A stretch of DNA of 64,000 nt from Lycium barbarum. Its lineage: Eukaryota; Streptophyta; Magnoliopsida; Solanales; Solanaceae. Position 1 is the first letter of the stretch. The number at the start of each line of letters is the position of its first letter. Location: NCBI RefSeq assembly GCF_019175385.1, contig NC_083339.1, forward strand, positions 32,145,637 through 32,209,636. The letters run 5' to 3'. Of the stretch, positions 31,265 to 42,947 are shown in pieces. The notes under the pieces were generated by a model that was given only the letters and a program-made list of their open reading frames with translations, was not told the DNA's origin and did no database searches. A program made the position numbers and the translations under genes.

Positions 31265-34114
31265 TGTCACGACCCAACCCCGTAGGCCGCGACTCGTGTC
31301 CGAGCAGGACACCTTACATACCCAATAACCCCAAACCAACATATAAATTAGATACGCATATATAAAAGCCAAACGGAGTCGCAAGCTATCATACATAAGC
31401 AGATGTAGCGTACGAAAGCCGATAAGGCCGTCACAAAATACATATTCTCAGAACATATATACACAACCCACGTATGTGTCTACAGACCTCTACAAACAAT
31501 ACTAACAGAAACATAAGACGGGACAGGGCCCCGTCATACCCCTGAATAAACATATACATATGTGATAGAAAAGTCTATACCAAAATATGGCTCCGGACAA
31601 AGGAGCACTCCAAAACAGCAGAGCAGATATCCTAAGCGGGCGGATCTCTGAAGTGGGTATTTGTACCTGCGCGGCATGAAAACGCAGCCCCCGAAGAAAT
31701 GGGGTCAGTACGGAATATGTACTGAGTATGTAAAGCATGAAGTACAATAAACAAAATCATAACCGGAACAGAAAGTACAGAGAATGAGTGCAAAGTCCAG
31801 AATATCAAAATTCATACTTACAAAACATAAATAGTGTATGCAGAATCATATATCAAATCCGGCCCCAATACGGGACTCGGTGAACAGAACGTGGTGCCAC
31901 CCCATCACTGGCGCCACAACACATCATACTTCAGAGTAGGGAATAGCTTTGTAACATATCATAACATATCAGATGGCCATATCATATCATATCACCAACA
32001 TCAGAACATAGATGTACATGGCACATCATACTCCGGACCCATGTACATGTCATACCTGCCCCCACACATCGAGGCACGGCGAACAATGCAGTGGAATACG
32101 CTTGATAACAAATCCTGGCCCGAGCTCAGTGAAAGAAACATTGAGGCATCCATGAGCAGAGTAGTGAGAAACCAAATGTTGGGTAAAGTATAAAAACATT
32201 TACACAGACTCAATCGAAGAACCCAAACAACAGATCATTAGAAAGACGTCAGACGATAATCGTAGTACATACCTTTCGGATGTCACGGTGGATTATGTCA
32301 GAACAGAACTTCCGGATTCGTGGTACATATCAAAACATTTCATAGGACTTAATGGAATATTTCAAACAGTTGTCGTTTAGGAATTAGAAGAGCAGCCAAG
32401 CGTTTGCTTTAGATATCGTTCAGAAACAATTCAATTAGCACATTAGAAGTGGATTCGGAAATAGTGGGCCCGCCTCGGGTCAACCGAGGTGGCGGGCACA
32501 AATTTTGTGTAATAAACTTTATGGAGTCGCTTATGAGGGTTTTAAGGTAATCGGATTTTATTTACACAAGTTCTAGGTATTTAGACAACTTTTCTAACCA
32601 TTTGCAACAGAATTAGTTCAATTCCACTTAATGGAACAAGGACAAGTTTAGACGCAGGTTCCGAAGAGTAGAGTAGTCCCCGAGGTCCAAATTCAAACCT
32701 AATACATCTAGGACATGCCAAGAGAAGGAAAGGTGGAGCTTTACATACCTTTCTTGCCCTTTTACGCTCGCCAAACCTCAAATTCCGTTTCGTCCGAAAC
32801 CTACAAATGGTCACATCTACCAAATGTAACTATAAGGCTTTTGGCATCCAATCTTGAATTAGTACTTGTCTACAGAAATTTCGGCAGCACCTCCCCTATA
32901 AATATGACACTCCGAGAATTCAACTCGGCCAAAATAATTCAACAACAACAACAACAATCACTACAAATCACAATATGTCACAATTAGACTTCTTTCCAAC
33001 ATAATGCATTAGCTTTCATTCCGACTTCGCATTTTCAAATCAATACCAACATGCTCATATTCATTACTAATCAAGATCACTACAATATAATTCGGAAACA
33101 TTTCATATCATTTTTACAATATATTCACAAGATATACAAAATATACAAACTTTCCACCAAAGCCATAATTCATCCAAAACTTCTAATCTTTAACATACTA
33201 ATTCATAACATGTTTCCATCTTCTAATTTCATCAACAATCGTCACAATTGCACCTTAACAACTTCATTTCCATAATTATGCAAATTTCCCATAACTTCAC
33301 TACTTTTCCTACAATCATTTTACACCAAATATTTCATGCAATTTTGGCTAGCATTCTCCCACTTACTCCACAAGGCCACTACAACACAATTAACATAATA
33401 AATAAAATTTTAATTTTTCCTCTCCAATAACCCCATTTTCGGCCACACCCATTCACACACACAACACACAAGTTTCATAGTTTTCACTCACTTCCATATA
33501 CAACAACATGTATATATCTTTCATAACATAATAAAGACATAAAATTCTTACCTTTTCTCTTCAACTTCCACTTGCCACTAAAGTGACTTTCTTGCCAAAA
33601 TAATTATACTATGTTGTAGAGAGTCTTGCACTTAGCAAGAATTCAAAATGAAAGGAATTTTGAACCAAAGATTAAGGCTCCAAATTTTTTTCCTCCTTTT
33701 TCTCCTTGGCCGTGACCTTCTTTATTTTTTTGCTCCTCTCTTCTTTTGTTTTTCCTTTGTGTATTTTGAAAGTTCTAATGGATGATGATCCATATATAAT
33801 AATCCTTTGTAGTTAATTTGTCACATGGAAAATTTTCCATGGACTTGGGCCTAGGCCATCATGGCCGTCCAACCCATGCCTTTGGGCCTCCATTTCCTTT
33901 TTTTTTTTAGCCCAATTTATTATGGCTCTTATTTTGAAATTCCCGGAACTAATTTCTAAAATTCCAATTTTGCCCTTGGCCTTCCTCCGTATTTCTGCAC
34001 CAATATTTCATGAACATCACATATGTAGAAAAAATAAAAACATAGCCTTATTTCTCACAAGTCCAAATTATTTTAATTTTTTTTTTCGAATGCGCAAAAG
34101 TACGGGATATAACA
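31265..34114 (-). repeat. TE9 3' LTR (2850 bp)
   Basis: It starts tgtcacgaccc and ends gggatataaca. In minus orientation: a CCATGGAAAATTTTCCATGG palindrome (33823-33842), TATA at 33791-33801, a donor-like site near 33552, a reversed ccgag/ctcgg hairpin with the gaaatttcggcagc box (32875-32930), a GTATGTAAAG donor-like site at 32740-32750, and the ccccc/gggg hairpin (31688-31704). Confidence 0.88.
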
Positions 34115-34150
34115 TCCTCCCCCCCTTTAGAACATTCATCCTCGAATGTT
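34115..34150 (-). promoter_or_regulatory. TE9 polypurine tract and palindrome
   Basis: A reversed purine tract (34115-34130) adjoins the 3' LTR and is preceded, in element orientation, by the aacattcg-type inverted repeat at 34131-34150, with one arm base changed. Confidence 0.87.
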
Positions 34151-34695
34151 CAACTAACCTTATGGGTATTGTGATACTTCGGGGAGGTCTCTTTCCTTCC
34201 TTCAAAATTTTTTCCTCAAACGTTACCATTACTGTGCCCCTTTACGTACTCGCTTTCCCTTTTATTCCCAAGCATCGTTTTGCTGGAACATCCCAGCCTT
34301 GGCTGGTGGTGAAATCAGTGTCAGTCTAGTTTGTAATATCTGCACCAGGTCTTTCGCTTTGCCTCTTAAATTTCATTTGATTAATGTCTTTCATACATTG
34401 CGACACTGGCCGCTGGGGCCCACTTGCCGGTCGGTACATTCATGAATGGGATGTCATATGCACACATATATATATTTACCACTATTTTTGTTTACAAAAC
34501 ATTTCTCGGATGCTTATTCAAACTTACTCTTGTTCCCAAGCTGCGTTGCGCTATCGTCTTCTTCACCGGTCTATTTTGTCTTAGTCTACCCGACCTCTTT
34601 ACGGTTTCTAGCAACTCTGGACATTCTAATTTCCTTTGGGTTACCCCAAATGGCCCATTTGTCTCTCATACCTATACTTGTGAAAATTTTAGTTC
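34151..34695 (-). other. TE9 non-coding interior between 5S-like segment and PPT
   Basis: About 545 bases without a supported coding frame and without recognised motifs. Confidence 0.5.
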
Positions 34696-34757
34696 ACTTC
34701 CCAGGGGGTCACCCATCCCCGAATTTCTCTGGCCCTAGCACGCTTAACCTCGGAACT
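34696..34757 (-). ncRNA. 5S rRNA internal-control-region-like segment in TE9
   Basis: On the minus strand the bases give gttaagcgtgct (box A), gccagag (intermediate element) and ggatgggtgaccccctggga (box C) with 5S spacing kept. It is sense to the element, between the end of gag and the polypurine tract. A further 100 bases on its 5' side (to about 34880) align with the equivalent bases of TE13, including aagacccc and aggtcgtgcgggg. No complete 5S gene is present. Confidence 0.8.
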
Positions 34758-35022
34758 TTAGTGCGTTTCGACTTGTCAATGCTGATATAATTGCACCAAA
34801 TTCCCCGCACGACCTCTTTCACACGATCTGGGGCAAGCCGGGGTCTTAACGTCTTCCGGGGTGTTCTCGTAGCGGGTCCCACTCCGATTTAAAGAGGGTC
34901 TTTTATTTCTCTAACTTAAGGAATTACCGAATTAGTCCTTTAAATCCTCAACATTCACCTTTTTATCCATAGAAATAGTTACCTCTCACGATCCTATTGC
35001 TTCGAATCTTATCCAGATTCTA

Positions 35023-36573
35023 TCAGTAATTAGGAGGGAAAATATACCACAAAATAGAGCCTAAACCTGTCAATGTATATATATTTCGAGAAAAGACCGA
35101 TAATATACCTGCATTCGCGTCTGGTGGCGCCTCCGGGTCCTGTCGACTAGTCAAGGCAAAGATGCGATGCGAAGGGCCGCTGGAACTGGGAGCTCCGCAA
35201 CGGCCACTACCGCGGCCTGCTGGTGTCGGTGTACCTTGCCCCGTGAGGCGCATAGCCACAGATGAAGATGATGAACCAACAGCTGACCCCGTAGGCTGAT
35301 CCATACCACCCGGGCCGCCCCTATACGGACACTCTCTCACAGCGTGGCCTTGACGGCCGCACGCAAAGCAGGCACCTGTAGCACGATAGCACTCTCCAGG
35401 GTGGTGCCTCCCGCAATAAGAACATTGAGGAATAGGTGGCCTCGACTAGCCAGAACCTCTGTCCGTCCGTGAGCCCGAAATCCTAGAGCTCCGGCCTATC
35501 CCTGAATGCCCTAGGCTATCAAACCTCCTGCCTGAAAACTGTAGAGGTGTACTCGGTGCCGACTGGGAAGGATGTCTGCTGAACTGCTGCTACTGCTGAG
35601 GCTGCATACTCCGAAACTCTCCAAAATACCGAGTCGATCTGGCCCTCTTGGGCCGGCTCTCATCCTGACTCCTATCGGGCTGACGCCTTTTATGCCGGTC
35701 CTCCATGCCCTGGGCGTGCGCCTGTGTACGGGCAATATCCATCCCGGACTGAGCGGCCATCACTTAACAACTATCGATCAAATAATCATCCAGCCCCATT
35801 ATATACCGGTGCATCCTATCAGTCATAGTAGCTACCACAGCAGGTGTATACCTAGCCAATGAGTCAAACTCCAGGCTATACTCCCGGACACTCCTACCAT
35901 TCTGTCTCAATAGCAAAAATTTGTCGGCCCTAGCCCGCCGTAGCTCCGGAGGCAGAAAATGGCCAAGAAAGGCCTCAGTAAACTCGTCCCATACTGCTGG
36001 GGTAGCACCGTCACCCCTGGACAACTCCCAGGAATCATACCAGTTAGCTGCTACATCGTATAACCGATATGAGGCCAACTCAACAGACTCGGTCGCAGAA
36101 GCCTTAATCAACTGTAGCGTACGCTGCATTTTTCTGATGAACTCCTGCTGATCCTCCTCGGGCTTCGTCCCGAAGAACTCTGGAGGATTACTTGTCAAGA
36201 ACTCACGGGCCCTCGAACTCTCATATCGGTCTGCACGATCACCCCCAAATCCATGCCTATGAACCTGCTACGCCATCAGTCTGGTCAACAACTGGACCGC
36301 ATCTCTCATATCCCGATCCTCAGCTCCTGGCTGTGGAGCTGGAGGCTCGGGTACCGGAGCTCTGGGGGCTGGCGGTGGGGCCGCCCTCTGATCTGTAACT
36401 GGTGCTACTCTAATCCCATCTGATACTGGCGGCGTAGCAGAACTGGCTGTCGGGGGCACAACCTCCGGCTCAAGCTGAGTACGGGCCCTGGTAACTCTCC
36501 GGGCCTGGCTAGTCTCTCCTGCCTCTGCCACCGCTTTGCCCTTCTGGGCAGCCGTCGCCTTCTTCGGAGGCAT
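35023..36573 (-). pseudogene. gag: TE9 gag, interrupted by several stops
   Basis: The start [13 protein letters not shown] is at 36573 on the minus strand. A Pro-rich linker, the gag domain ([31 protein letters not shown], about 36180-35920), an Arg-rich region and a zinc knuckle (CFACGRQGHAVREC, near 35350) follow. In-frame stops occur near 36267, 35765, 35583 and 35449; two of them are TAG where relatives read CAG. Gag runs past the protease border for about 25 residues and ends at 35023; the protease active-site motif is altered (GLGS where TE14 has DPGS), and no RT or integrase follows. The product cannot be full length. Confidence 0.87.
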
Positions 36574-36777
36574 CACTGTAAACATAACAATTGGTCAGAA
36601 AGAGGTCACCCTAATAGCACAGCTCTATCGCACGATCTAGGATAAGAAAGAAGGGTAACATCCTAAATGCCCTGTAGCCCCCTGTTTATAGGCGTGGTGC
36701 ACAACACACCGATAAACAAGACTCTACTAGACACGGTCTGTAGACACTCCGAGGACGGACCGCTCTGATACCACTTC
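36574..36777 (-). promoter_or_regulatory. TE9 leader: primer site, GTGCAC loop hairpin, acceptor-like end
   Basis: The reverse complement of 36762-36773 reads tggtatcagagc. The palindrome GTGCAC is at 36697-36702 in an 8-nt loop closed by ggtgtg/cacgcc with one G-T pair. The leader ends tttacag|tgatg in element orientation, with a ctgac branch-like sequence about 20 bases earlier. Confidence 0.78.
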
Positions 36778-37387
36778 TGTCACGACCCAACCCCGTAGGC
36801 CGCGACTGTTGTCCGAGCAGGACACCTTACGTACCCAATAACCCCAAACCAATATATAAATTAGATACGCATATATAAAATCCAAACGGAGTTGCAAGCT
36901 ATCATACATAAGCAGATATAGCGCACGAAAGCCGATAAGGCCGTCATAAAATACATATTCTTAGAACATATATACACAACCCACGTATGTGTCTACAGAC
37001 CTCTACAAACAATACTAATAGAAACATAAGACTGGACAAGGCCCCGTCATACCCCTGAATAAACATATACATATGTGATAGAAAAGTCTATACCAAAATA
37101 TGGCTCCGGACAAAGGAGCACTCCAAAACAGCAGAGCAGATATCCTAAGCGGGCGGATCTCTGAAGTGGGTATCTGTACCTGCGCGGCATGAAAACGCAG
37201 CCCCCGAAGAAAGGGGGTCAGTACGAAATATGTACTGAGTATGTAAAGCATGAAGTACAGTAAACAAAATCATAACCGGAACAGAAAGTACAGAAAATGA
37301 GTGCAAAGTCTAGAATATCAAAATTCATACTTACAAAACATAAATAGTGTATGCAGAATCATATATCAAATCCGGCCCCAATACGGG
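36778..37387 (-). repeat. TE9 5' LTR, first part
   Basis: It begins tgtcacgaccc next to the primer site and matches the 3' LTR from 31265. It holds the ccccc/ggggg hairpin (37200-37216). Solo LTR TE10 is inserted after 37387 at the point where the 3' copy reads atacgggactcgg. Confidence 0.88.
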
Positions 37388-37686
37388 TGTCACGACCCAA
37401 CCCCGTGGGCCGTGACTGGTGCCCGAGCTGGGCACCCGTACTTACCTGTTTACCAATCAACATAGTCATATCTCATTCTTATTTAACCTATAACAATTAA
37501 CACAGTTTTTTTTCCGAAACAGTCGCATATATCATACACATCAGACCAAAGCATAAATACATACAAGCCGTTGAAGCTGTCGGAGCAAACCGCATACGTA
37601 ACCGGACAACAGCGACCCACGACCCACATATATGTCTCCATATACATATTTATACAACCAATCCATATATATATACATATTATATA

Positions 37687-37841
37687 CTGCCGTGGAACGT
37701 ACGGCCCGATCCATAATATAACATTTACTGCCGTGGAACGTACGGCCCGATCCATAATACCACGTACACTGCCGAGGAACGTTCAGCCCGATCCATAAGT
37801 AAAATAACGTATTGCTGCGGAACGTGCAGCCCGATCCATAC
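37687..37841 (-). repeat. Four ~41-bp hairpin repeats in TE10
   Basis: Units start at 37687, 37728, 37769 and about 37812. Each holds an inverted repeat around ggaacg: gccgt/acggc in the first two, gccga/tcagc in the third (one mismatch) and gctgc/gcagc in the fourth, followed by ccgatccata. Confidence 0.82.
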
Positions 37842-39708
37842 ATATTATATACATACCGTCATATCATCTCATATCATATCTTATCATATCATATCATATC
37901 TTCAAACGTGCTATCATACTTACAGACTCCTTTTAGAACATTTTCCATGAAGGTTAAGGACATTAAGACTTACCAAATTCTTTTAGAAACACAATTTTCT
38001 TACTCGTCTCGTTACTTAATCATGAAACGTTTACAAGGTTCGATGAAATGATCGGACATACTATTACCTGTAAAGCGAGACATCGAAGGGTTTAAAGGAT
38101 ACTCCTAACGGATTATCTGTATCTGGATGTTCAACTCAGAATATTCGTATCAGAGTTTCTAGATACTTATTTCAGAGGATATATGTGAATCACAGCAACT
38201 AGGCATAGTAACCAAACGTTTTCCTTAATTATTGTATGGAAATGAGTCAACTAGAACAACACAAATAAGTCTCGAGGATTGTGGGCCCACCTCGGGTCAA
38301 GTCGAGGTGGCGTACACAAATCACGTACATTAAGCTTTATGGAGTCACTTATGGAAGTCTTAGTGTCATTTGGTTCCATTTGGGCAAGTTATAGAGGTTT
38401 ACACACTTGTTTCAACAAGGCATACAAAACTTAATTCAGTTCTATTGAATAAAGAGGGGTCGAATTCAAACTCGGATTTCTAGGAATAGAATCGCCCCCG
38501 AGGCCCGTATCCAAGCCTAATAGGTCTAAGACATGCCAAAAGAAGGAGAAGTAAAGCCTTACATAACTTTTCCGCTTCTTACGCTACTCCAAATTCAAAT
38601 CCCAAACTCTCCAAAATCTACAAATGGTCACAATTACCAAGTATTAATTATAAGCCCTTAGGAATTGAATCTTAAGTTAACACCTTTCTACAGAAATTTG
38701 GGCAGCATCTCCCATGTTTATATGCCTAGCCCGAACTTTTAATTCAGCAGCCAACAAAACAACAACACTACCAACATCAATAATATCCTTTTCCATATCA
38801 ACATATTCCATAAAACAGCCCACACACTGTTTTCCAACTTTTATAAGTAATTAACTCAGTATACAATTATTTAATCGCGCCTTCTTCGTAAATAAACTAG
38901 TATTAACACAAATAGGAAGAGATTCATACCTTTCTCCTTATAATATTGTTGTATCTTCCCTTTTTCACCTTAGTTTTATTCCACAACGCACTGCCATACG
39001 ATTCTGCAATGAAAACTATACGCTATCCGGACTGAAATTTGGAAATTATACCTGGTTTGGGCTAAAATTTGGTGGTGGAAAGTTGGGAAATTTTCTGGGA
39101 TTTTTGGGGTGTTTTTCGTGGGTTTTGGCTGAAAATGAGGGGGTCTCCCCCTCTTTATAATTGTTTTGGAAGCTGCCAGAAGCAGCTGGAAAAGTGTTCA
39201 GCCCGTTCGCGCTGCCTTCTGGGGCGTTCGCGCTGGCACTGTTTTTCGGCCTGGACCTTCGTTCGGTAAAACGGTCATAACTCTTAATCCCGATATCGTA
39301 TGAGGGCCCACGACCTATGGTTGGAAAGCTAATTCAATTATGTCCACCTTTTATTTCTGGGGGTTTTCCAAATTCCAAACTTATAATGCCGTTTTTGCCC
39401 CTAGAAGTCAGATCATCCGAAAATGTTTCCTTAAATTGTCCTTTTGGATGGCTTATGCCCATTTTTGGCTTATGGGTCCTTTTTATGACTTGCTCAACTT
39501 TCCATATGCTACGCGTATGAATCTTCATATGTCCTTTTTTTAAAACTCCTACATGTGGGCCCCACTTAGCCTGCAGCCACGAGGGCTTTTCGTCAATTAA
39601 CATATGAACTAATTTACACCATATGGTCTCCAAATGTCATATATATGCTATTATTACCTTATTATAACACAACCTTCATTCCGAACTTGATTTTCAAATT
39701 TTTGTTCA

Positions 39709-39810
39709 GCGCGTTCGCGCTGTATTGGCCCTTTGGCCTTCTGCGCGTTCGCGCTGTATTGGCCCTTTGGCCTTCTGCGCGTTCGCGCCACTTGCTGGCG
39801 CGTTCACGCA
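39709..39810 (-). repeat. 34-bp tandem repeat with GCGCGTTCGCGC core in TE10
   Basis: Units start at 39709, 39743 and 39777, the third diverging after the core; a fourth core-like gcgcgttcacgc follows at about 39798. Related cgttcgcgct motifs are at 39205-39235. The spacer reads tgtattggccctttggcctt. Confidence 0.85.
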
Positions 39811-40135
39811 GACCATTTTCCTGGCTCGCCCATCCAACTTGTAATGTCCATATCTCCTTACCCCGATGTCCGATTGAGGAGCGGTTTGTTGTGTTGGAAA
39901 CTAGACTTCCCGAAATTCACTTTAAAATTTTGTTTTACTTCAAAATTATTAATATACTAGAACATATCATTTCTTCCATTTAGACCAGAATTTTGTATCA
40001 GACCTTGCCTAACTCTCTTCCAAAGCCTCGGAAGCTTAACCTCATTGATCCTGGCGTAACTTTACTCTTCATTTGGCCCATACTAGGCCATCTACAGCTT
40101 TGGTAACGCAAAATTTTCCGGGGTGTAACAACGGG

Positions 40136-42130
40136 ACTCGGTGAACAGAACGTGGCGCCACCCCATCACTGGCACCACAACACATCATATTTCAGAGTAG
40201 GGAACAGCTCCGTAACATATCATAACAAATCAGATGGCCATATCATATCATATCACCAACATCAGAACATAGATGTACATGGCACATCATACTCCGGACC
40301 CATGTACATGTCATACCTGCCCCCTCACATCGAGGCACGGCGAACAATGCAGTGGAATACACTTGCTAACAAATCCTGGCCCGGGTTCAGTGAAAGAAGC
40401 ATTGAGGCATCCACGAGCAGAGTAGTGAGAAACCAAATTCAGGGTAAAGTATAAAAACATTTACATAGACTCAATCGAAGAACCCAAACAACAGATCATT
40501 AGAAAGACGTCAGACGATAATCGTAGTACATACCTTTCGGATGTCACGCTGGATTATGTCAGAACAGAACTTCCGGATTCGTGGTACATATCAAAACATT
40601 TCATAGGACTTAATGGAATATTTCAAACAGTTGTCGTTTAGGAATTAGAAGAGCAGCCAAGCGTTTGCTTTAGATATCGTTCGGAAACAATTCAATAGCA
40701 CAATAGAAGTGGATTCGGAAATAGTGGGCCCGCCTCGGGTCAACCGAGGTGGCGGGCACAAATTATGTGTAATAAACTTTATGGAGTCGCTTATGAGGGT
40801 TTTAAGGTAATCGGATTTTATTTACACAAGTTCTAGGTATTTAGACAACTTTTCTAACCATTTGCAACAGAATTAGTTCAATTCTACTGAATGGAACAAG
40901 GACAAGTTTAGACGCAGGTTCCGAAGAGTAGAGTAGTCCCCGAGGTCCAAATTCAAACCTAATACATCTAGGACATGCCAAGAGAAGGAAAGGTGGAGCT
41001 TTACATACCTTTCTTGCCCTTTTACGCTCGCCAAACCTCAAATCCCGTTTCGTCCGAAACCTACAAATGGTCACATATACCAAATGTTACTATAAGGCTT
41101 TTGGCATCCAATCTTGAATTAGTACTTGTCTACCGAAATTTCGGCAGGACCTCCCCTATAAATACGACACCTCGAGAATTCAACTCGGCCAAAATAATTC
41201 AACAACAACACCAACAACAACAACAATCACTACAAATCACAATATGTCACAATTAGACTTCTTTCCAACATAATGCATTAGCTTTCATTCCAACTTCGCA
41301 TTTTCAAATCAATACCAACATGCTCATATTCAATACTAATCAAGATCACTACAATATAATTCGGAAACATTTCATATCATTTCTACAATATATTCACAAG
41401 ATATACAAAATATACAAACTTTCCACCAAAGCCATAATTCATCCAAAACTTCTAATCTTTAACATACTAATTCATAACATGTTTCCATCTTCTAATTTCA
41501 TCAACAATCGTCACAATTGCACCTTAACAACTTCATTTCCATAATTATGCAAATTTCCCATAACTTCACTACTTTTCCTACAATCATTTTACACCAAATT
41601 ATTCATGCAATTTTGGCTAGCATTCTCCCACTTACTCCACAAGACCACTACAACACAATTAACATAATAAATAAAATTTTAATTTTTCCTCTACAATAAC
41701 CCCATTTTCGGCCACACCCATTCACACACACAACACACAAGTTTCATACTTTTCACTCACTTCCACATACAACAACATGTATATATCTTTCATAACATAA
41801 TAAAGACATAAAATTCTTACCTTTTCTCTTCAACTTCCACTTGCCACTAAAGTGACTTTCTTGCCAAAATAATTATACTATGTTGTAGAGAGTCTTGCAC
41901 TTAGCAAGAATTCAAAATGAAAGGAATTTTGAACCAAAGATTAAGGCTCCAAATTTTTCCCTCCTTTTTCTCCTTGGCCATGACCTTCTTTATTTTTTTG
42001 CTCCTCTTTTATTTTGTTTTTCCTTTGTGTATCTTGAAAGTTCTAATGGATGATGATCCATATATAATAATCCTTTGTAGTTAATTTGTCACATGGAAAA
42101 TTTTCCATGGACTTGGGCCTAGGCCATCAT
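40136..42130 (-). repeat. TE9 5' LTR, second part (truncated)
   Basis: It continues from 37387 after TE10 and its duplication, matching 31870-33865 of the 3' LTR. It stops after ggcctaggccatcatgg at 42130, where the 3' LTR continues ccgtccaaccc. The sequence to the right belongs to a TE7-type LTR in the other orientation. Confidence 0.85.
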
Positions 42131-42947
42131 GGAAAATATATGATGGTGTTATGATGGTGTTATGATGTATTTATGGCTCCAAGGATGGTATGTGGCGACC
42201 TTATTCACCGAGTCCTATAATGGGCCAGGTATGATATATGATATTGACATGCATGATTTATGTTTCAAAAGGAAAGTGTTTTGGTATTCTGGATGTTATA
42301 CTTGTCTCCTGTACTCCCTATTTCAGTATGATTCCCTTTACTATATTTTATACTTTATATACTCAGTACATATTCCGTACTGACCCCCTTTCTTCGGGGG
42401 GCTGCGTTTCATGCCTGCAGGTACAGATAGTCGGTTTGGTGACCCTTCAGCATAGGACTCCTACTCAGCTGTCTTGGAGAGCTCCATTGTTCCGGAGCCT
42501 AGAATTTTGGCACAGATCTTATGATGTATACGTATAAGTTTATCCAGGGGTACGGCGGGGCCCTGTCCCGTCATATTTTGCTATCGATACTCTTAGAGGT
42601 CTGTAGACACATGTGTGGGTTGTGTATAAGTTTGTTCAGCTGTGTCTATACGATGTGCTATGGATATGTTCGTATGTAGTGGCAGCCTTGTCGGCTTGCG
42701 CATGATATTGATATGTAGTGTCAGCCTTGTCGGCTTGCGTATCATTTTATGATTTGATCAGTTGTGATTCCTCCGGAGACAGTTATCTGGACATATATAT
42801 ATGATGACGTTATGAACCTTCGTAATTCTTTTGCAAGTTTCCATATTGTTCGTAGTTTCAATTTGGCTATATCTAATAGGTATGTATATGAGTGTCCAGC
42901 TCGGGCACTAGTCATGGCCCATGGGTTTGGGTCGTGACAAAAGTGGT
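42131..42947 (+). mobile_element. TE11: TE7-type LTR right end plus a short primer-site remnant
   Basis: The bases match TE7 LTR from about 23985 to its end (gggtcgtgaca at 42939), including the ccccc/ggggg hairpin (42384-42400). Then comes aaaagtggt, and with the next atca the junction reads like the start of a TE7 primer site (aaaagtggtatca). From 42948 the sequence is TE5 protease. A 3' LTR of TE7 should instead be followed by its target duplication acggg. Confidence 0.75.

Larger units (their letters stand above)
37388..40130 (-). mobile_element. TE10: solo LTR (2743 bp)
   Basis: It starts tgtcacgaccc and ends ggggtgtaaca, with a perfect acggg duplication (37383-37387 and 40131-40135). 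In minus orientation: GCGCGTTCGCGC motifs in the U3 (39195-39245 and 39709-39810), a TATA-like attataaaga near 39155, a reversed gggcagcatctccc box near 38700 and a ttacataact site near 38560. The compact GTACTGAC hairpin typical of the other LTRs is not recognisable; its place is taken by the 41-bp hairpin repeat. Confidence 0.9.
31265..42130 (-). mobile_element. TE9: gag-only LTR retrotransposon, 5' LTR truncated
   Basis: This is a minus-strand element: 3' LTR 31265-34114, interior 34115-36777, 5' LTR 36778-37387 plus 40136-42130, interrupted by solo LTR TE10. The 5' LTR stops abruptly at 42130 inside its U3 region, losing several hundred bases. The interior has a decayed gag and a 5S-like segment but no pol, the same plan as TE3 and TE13. 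The two LTRs differ at clearly more positions than those of TE3, so TE9 is older. Confidence 0.88.
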
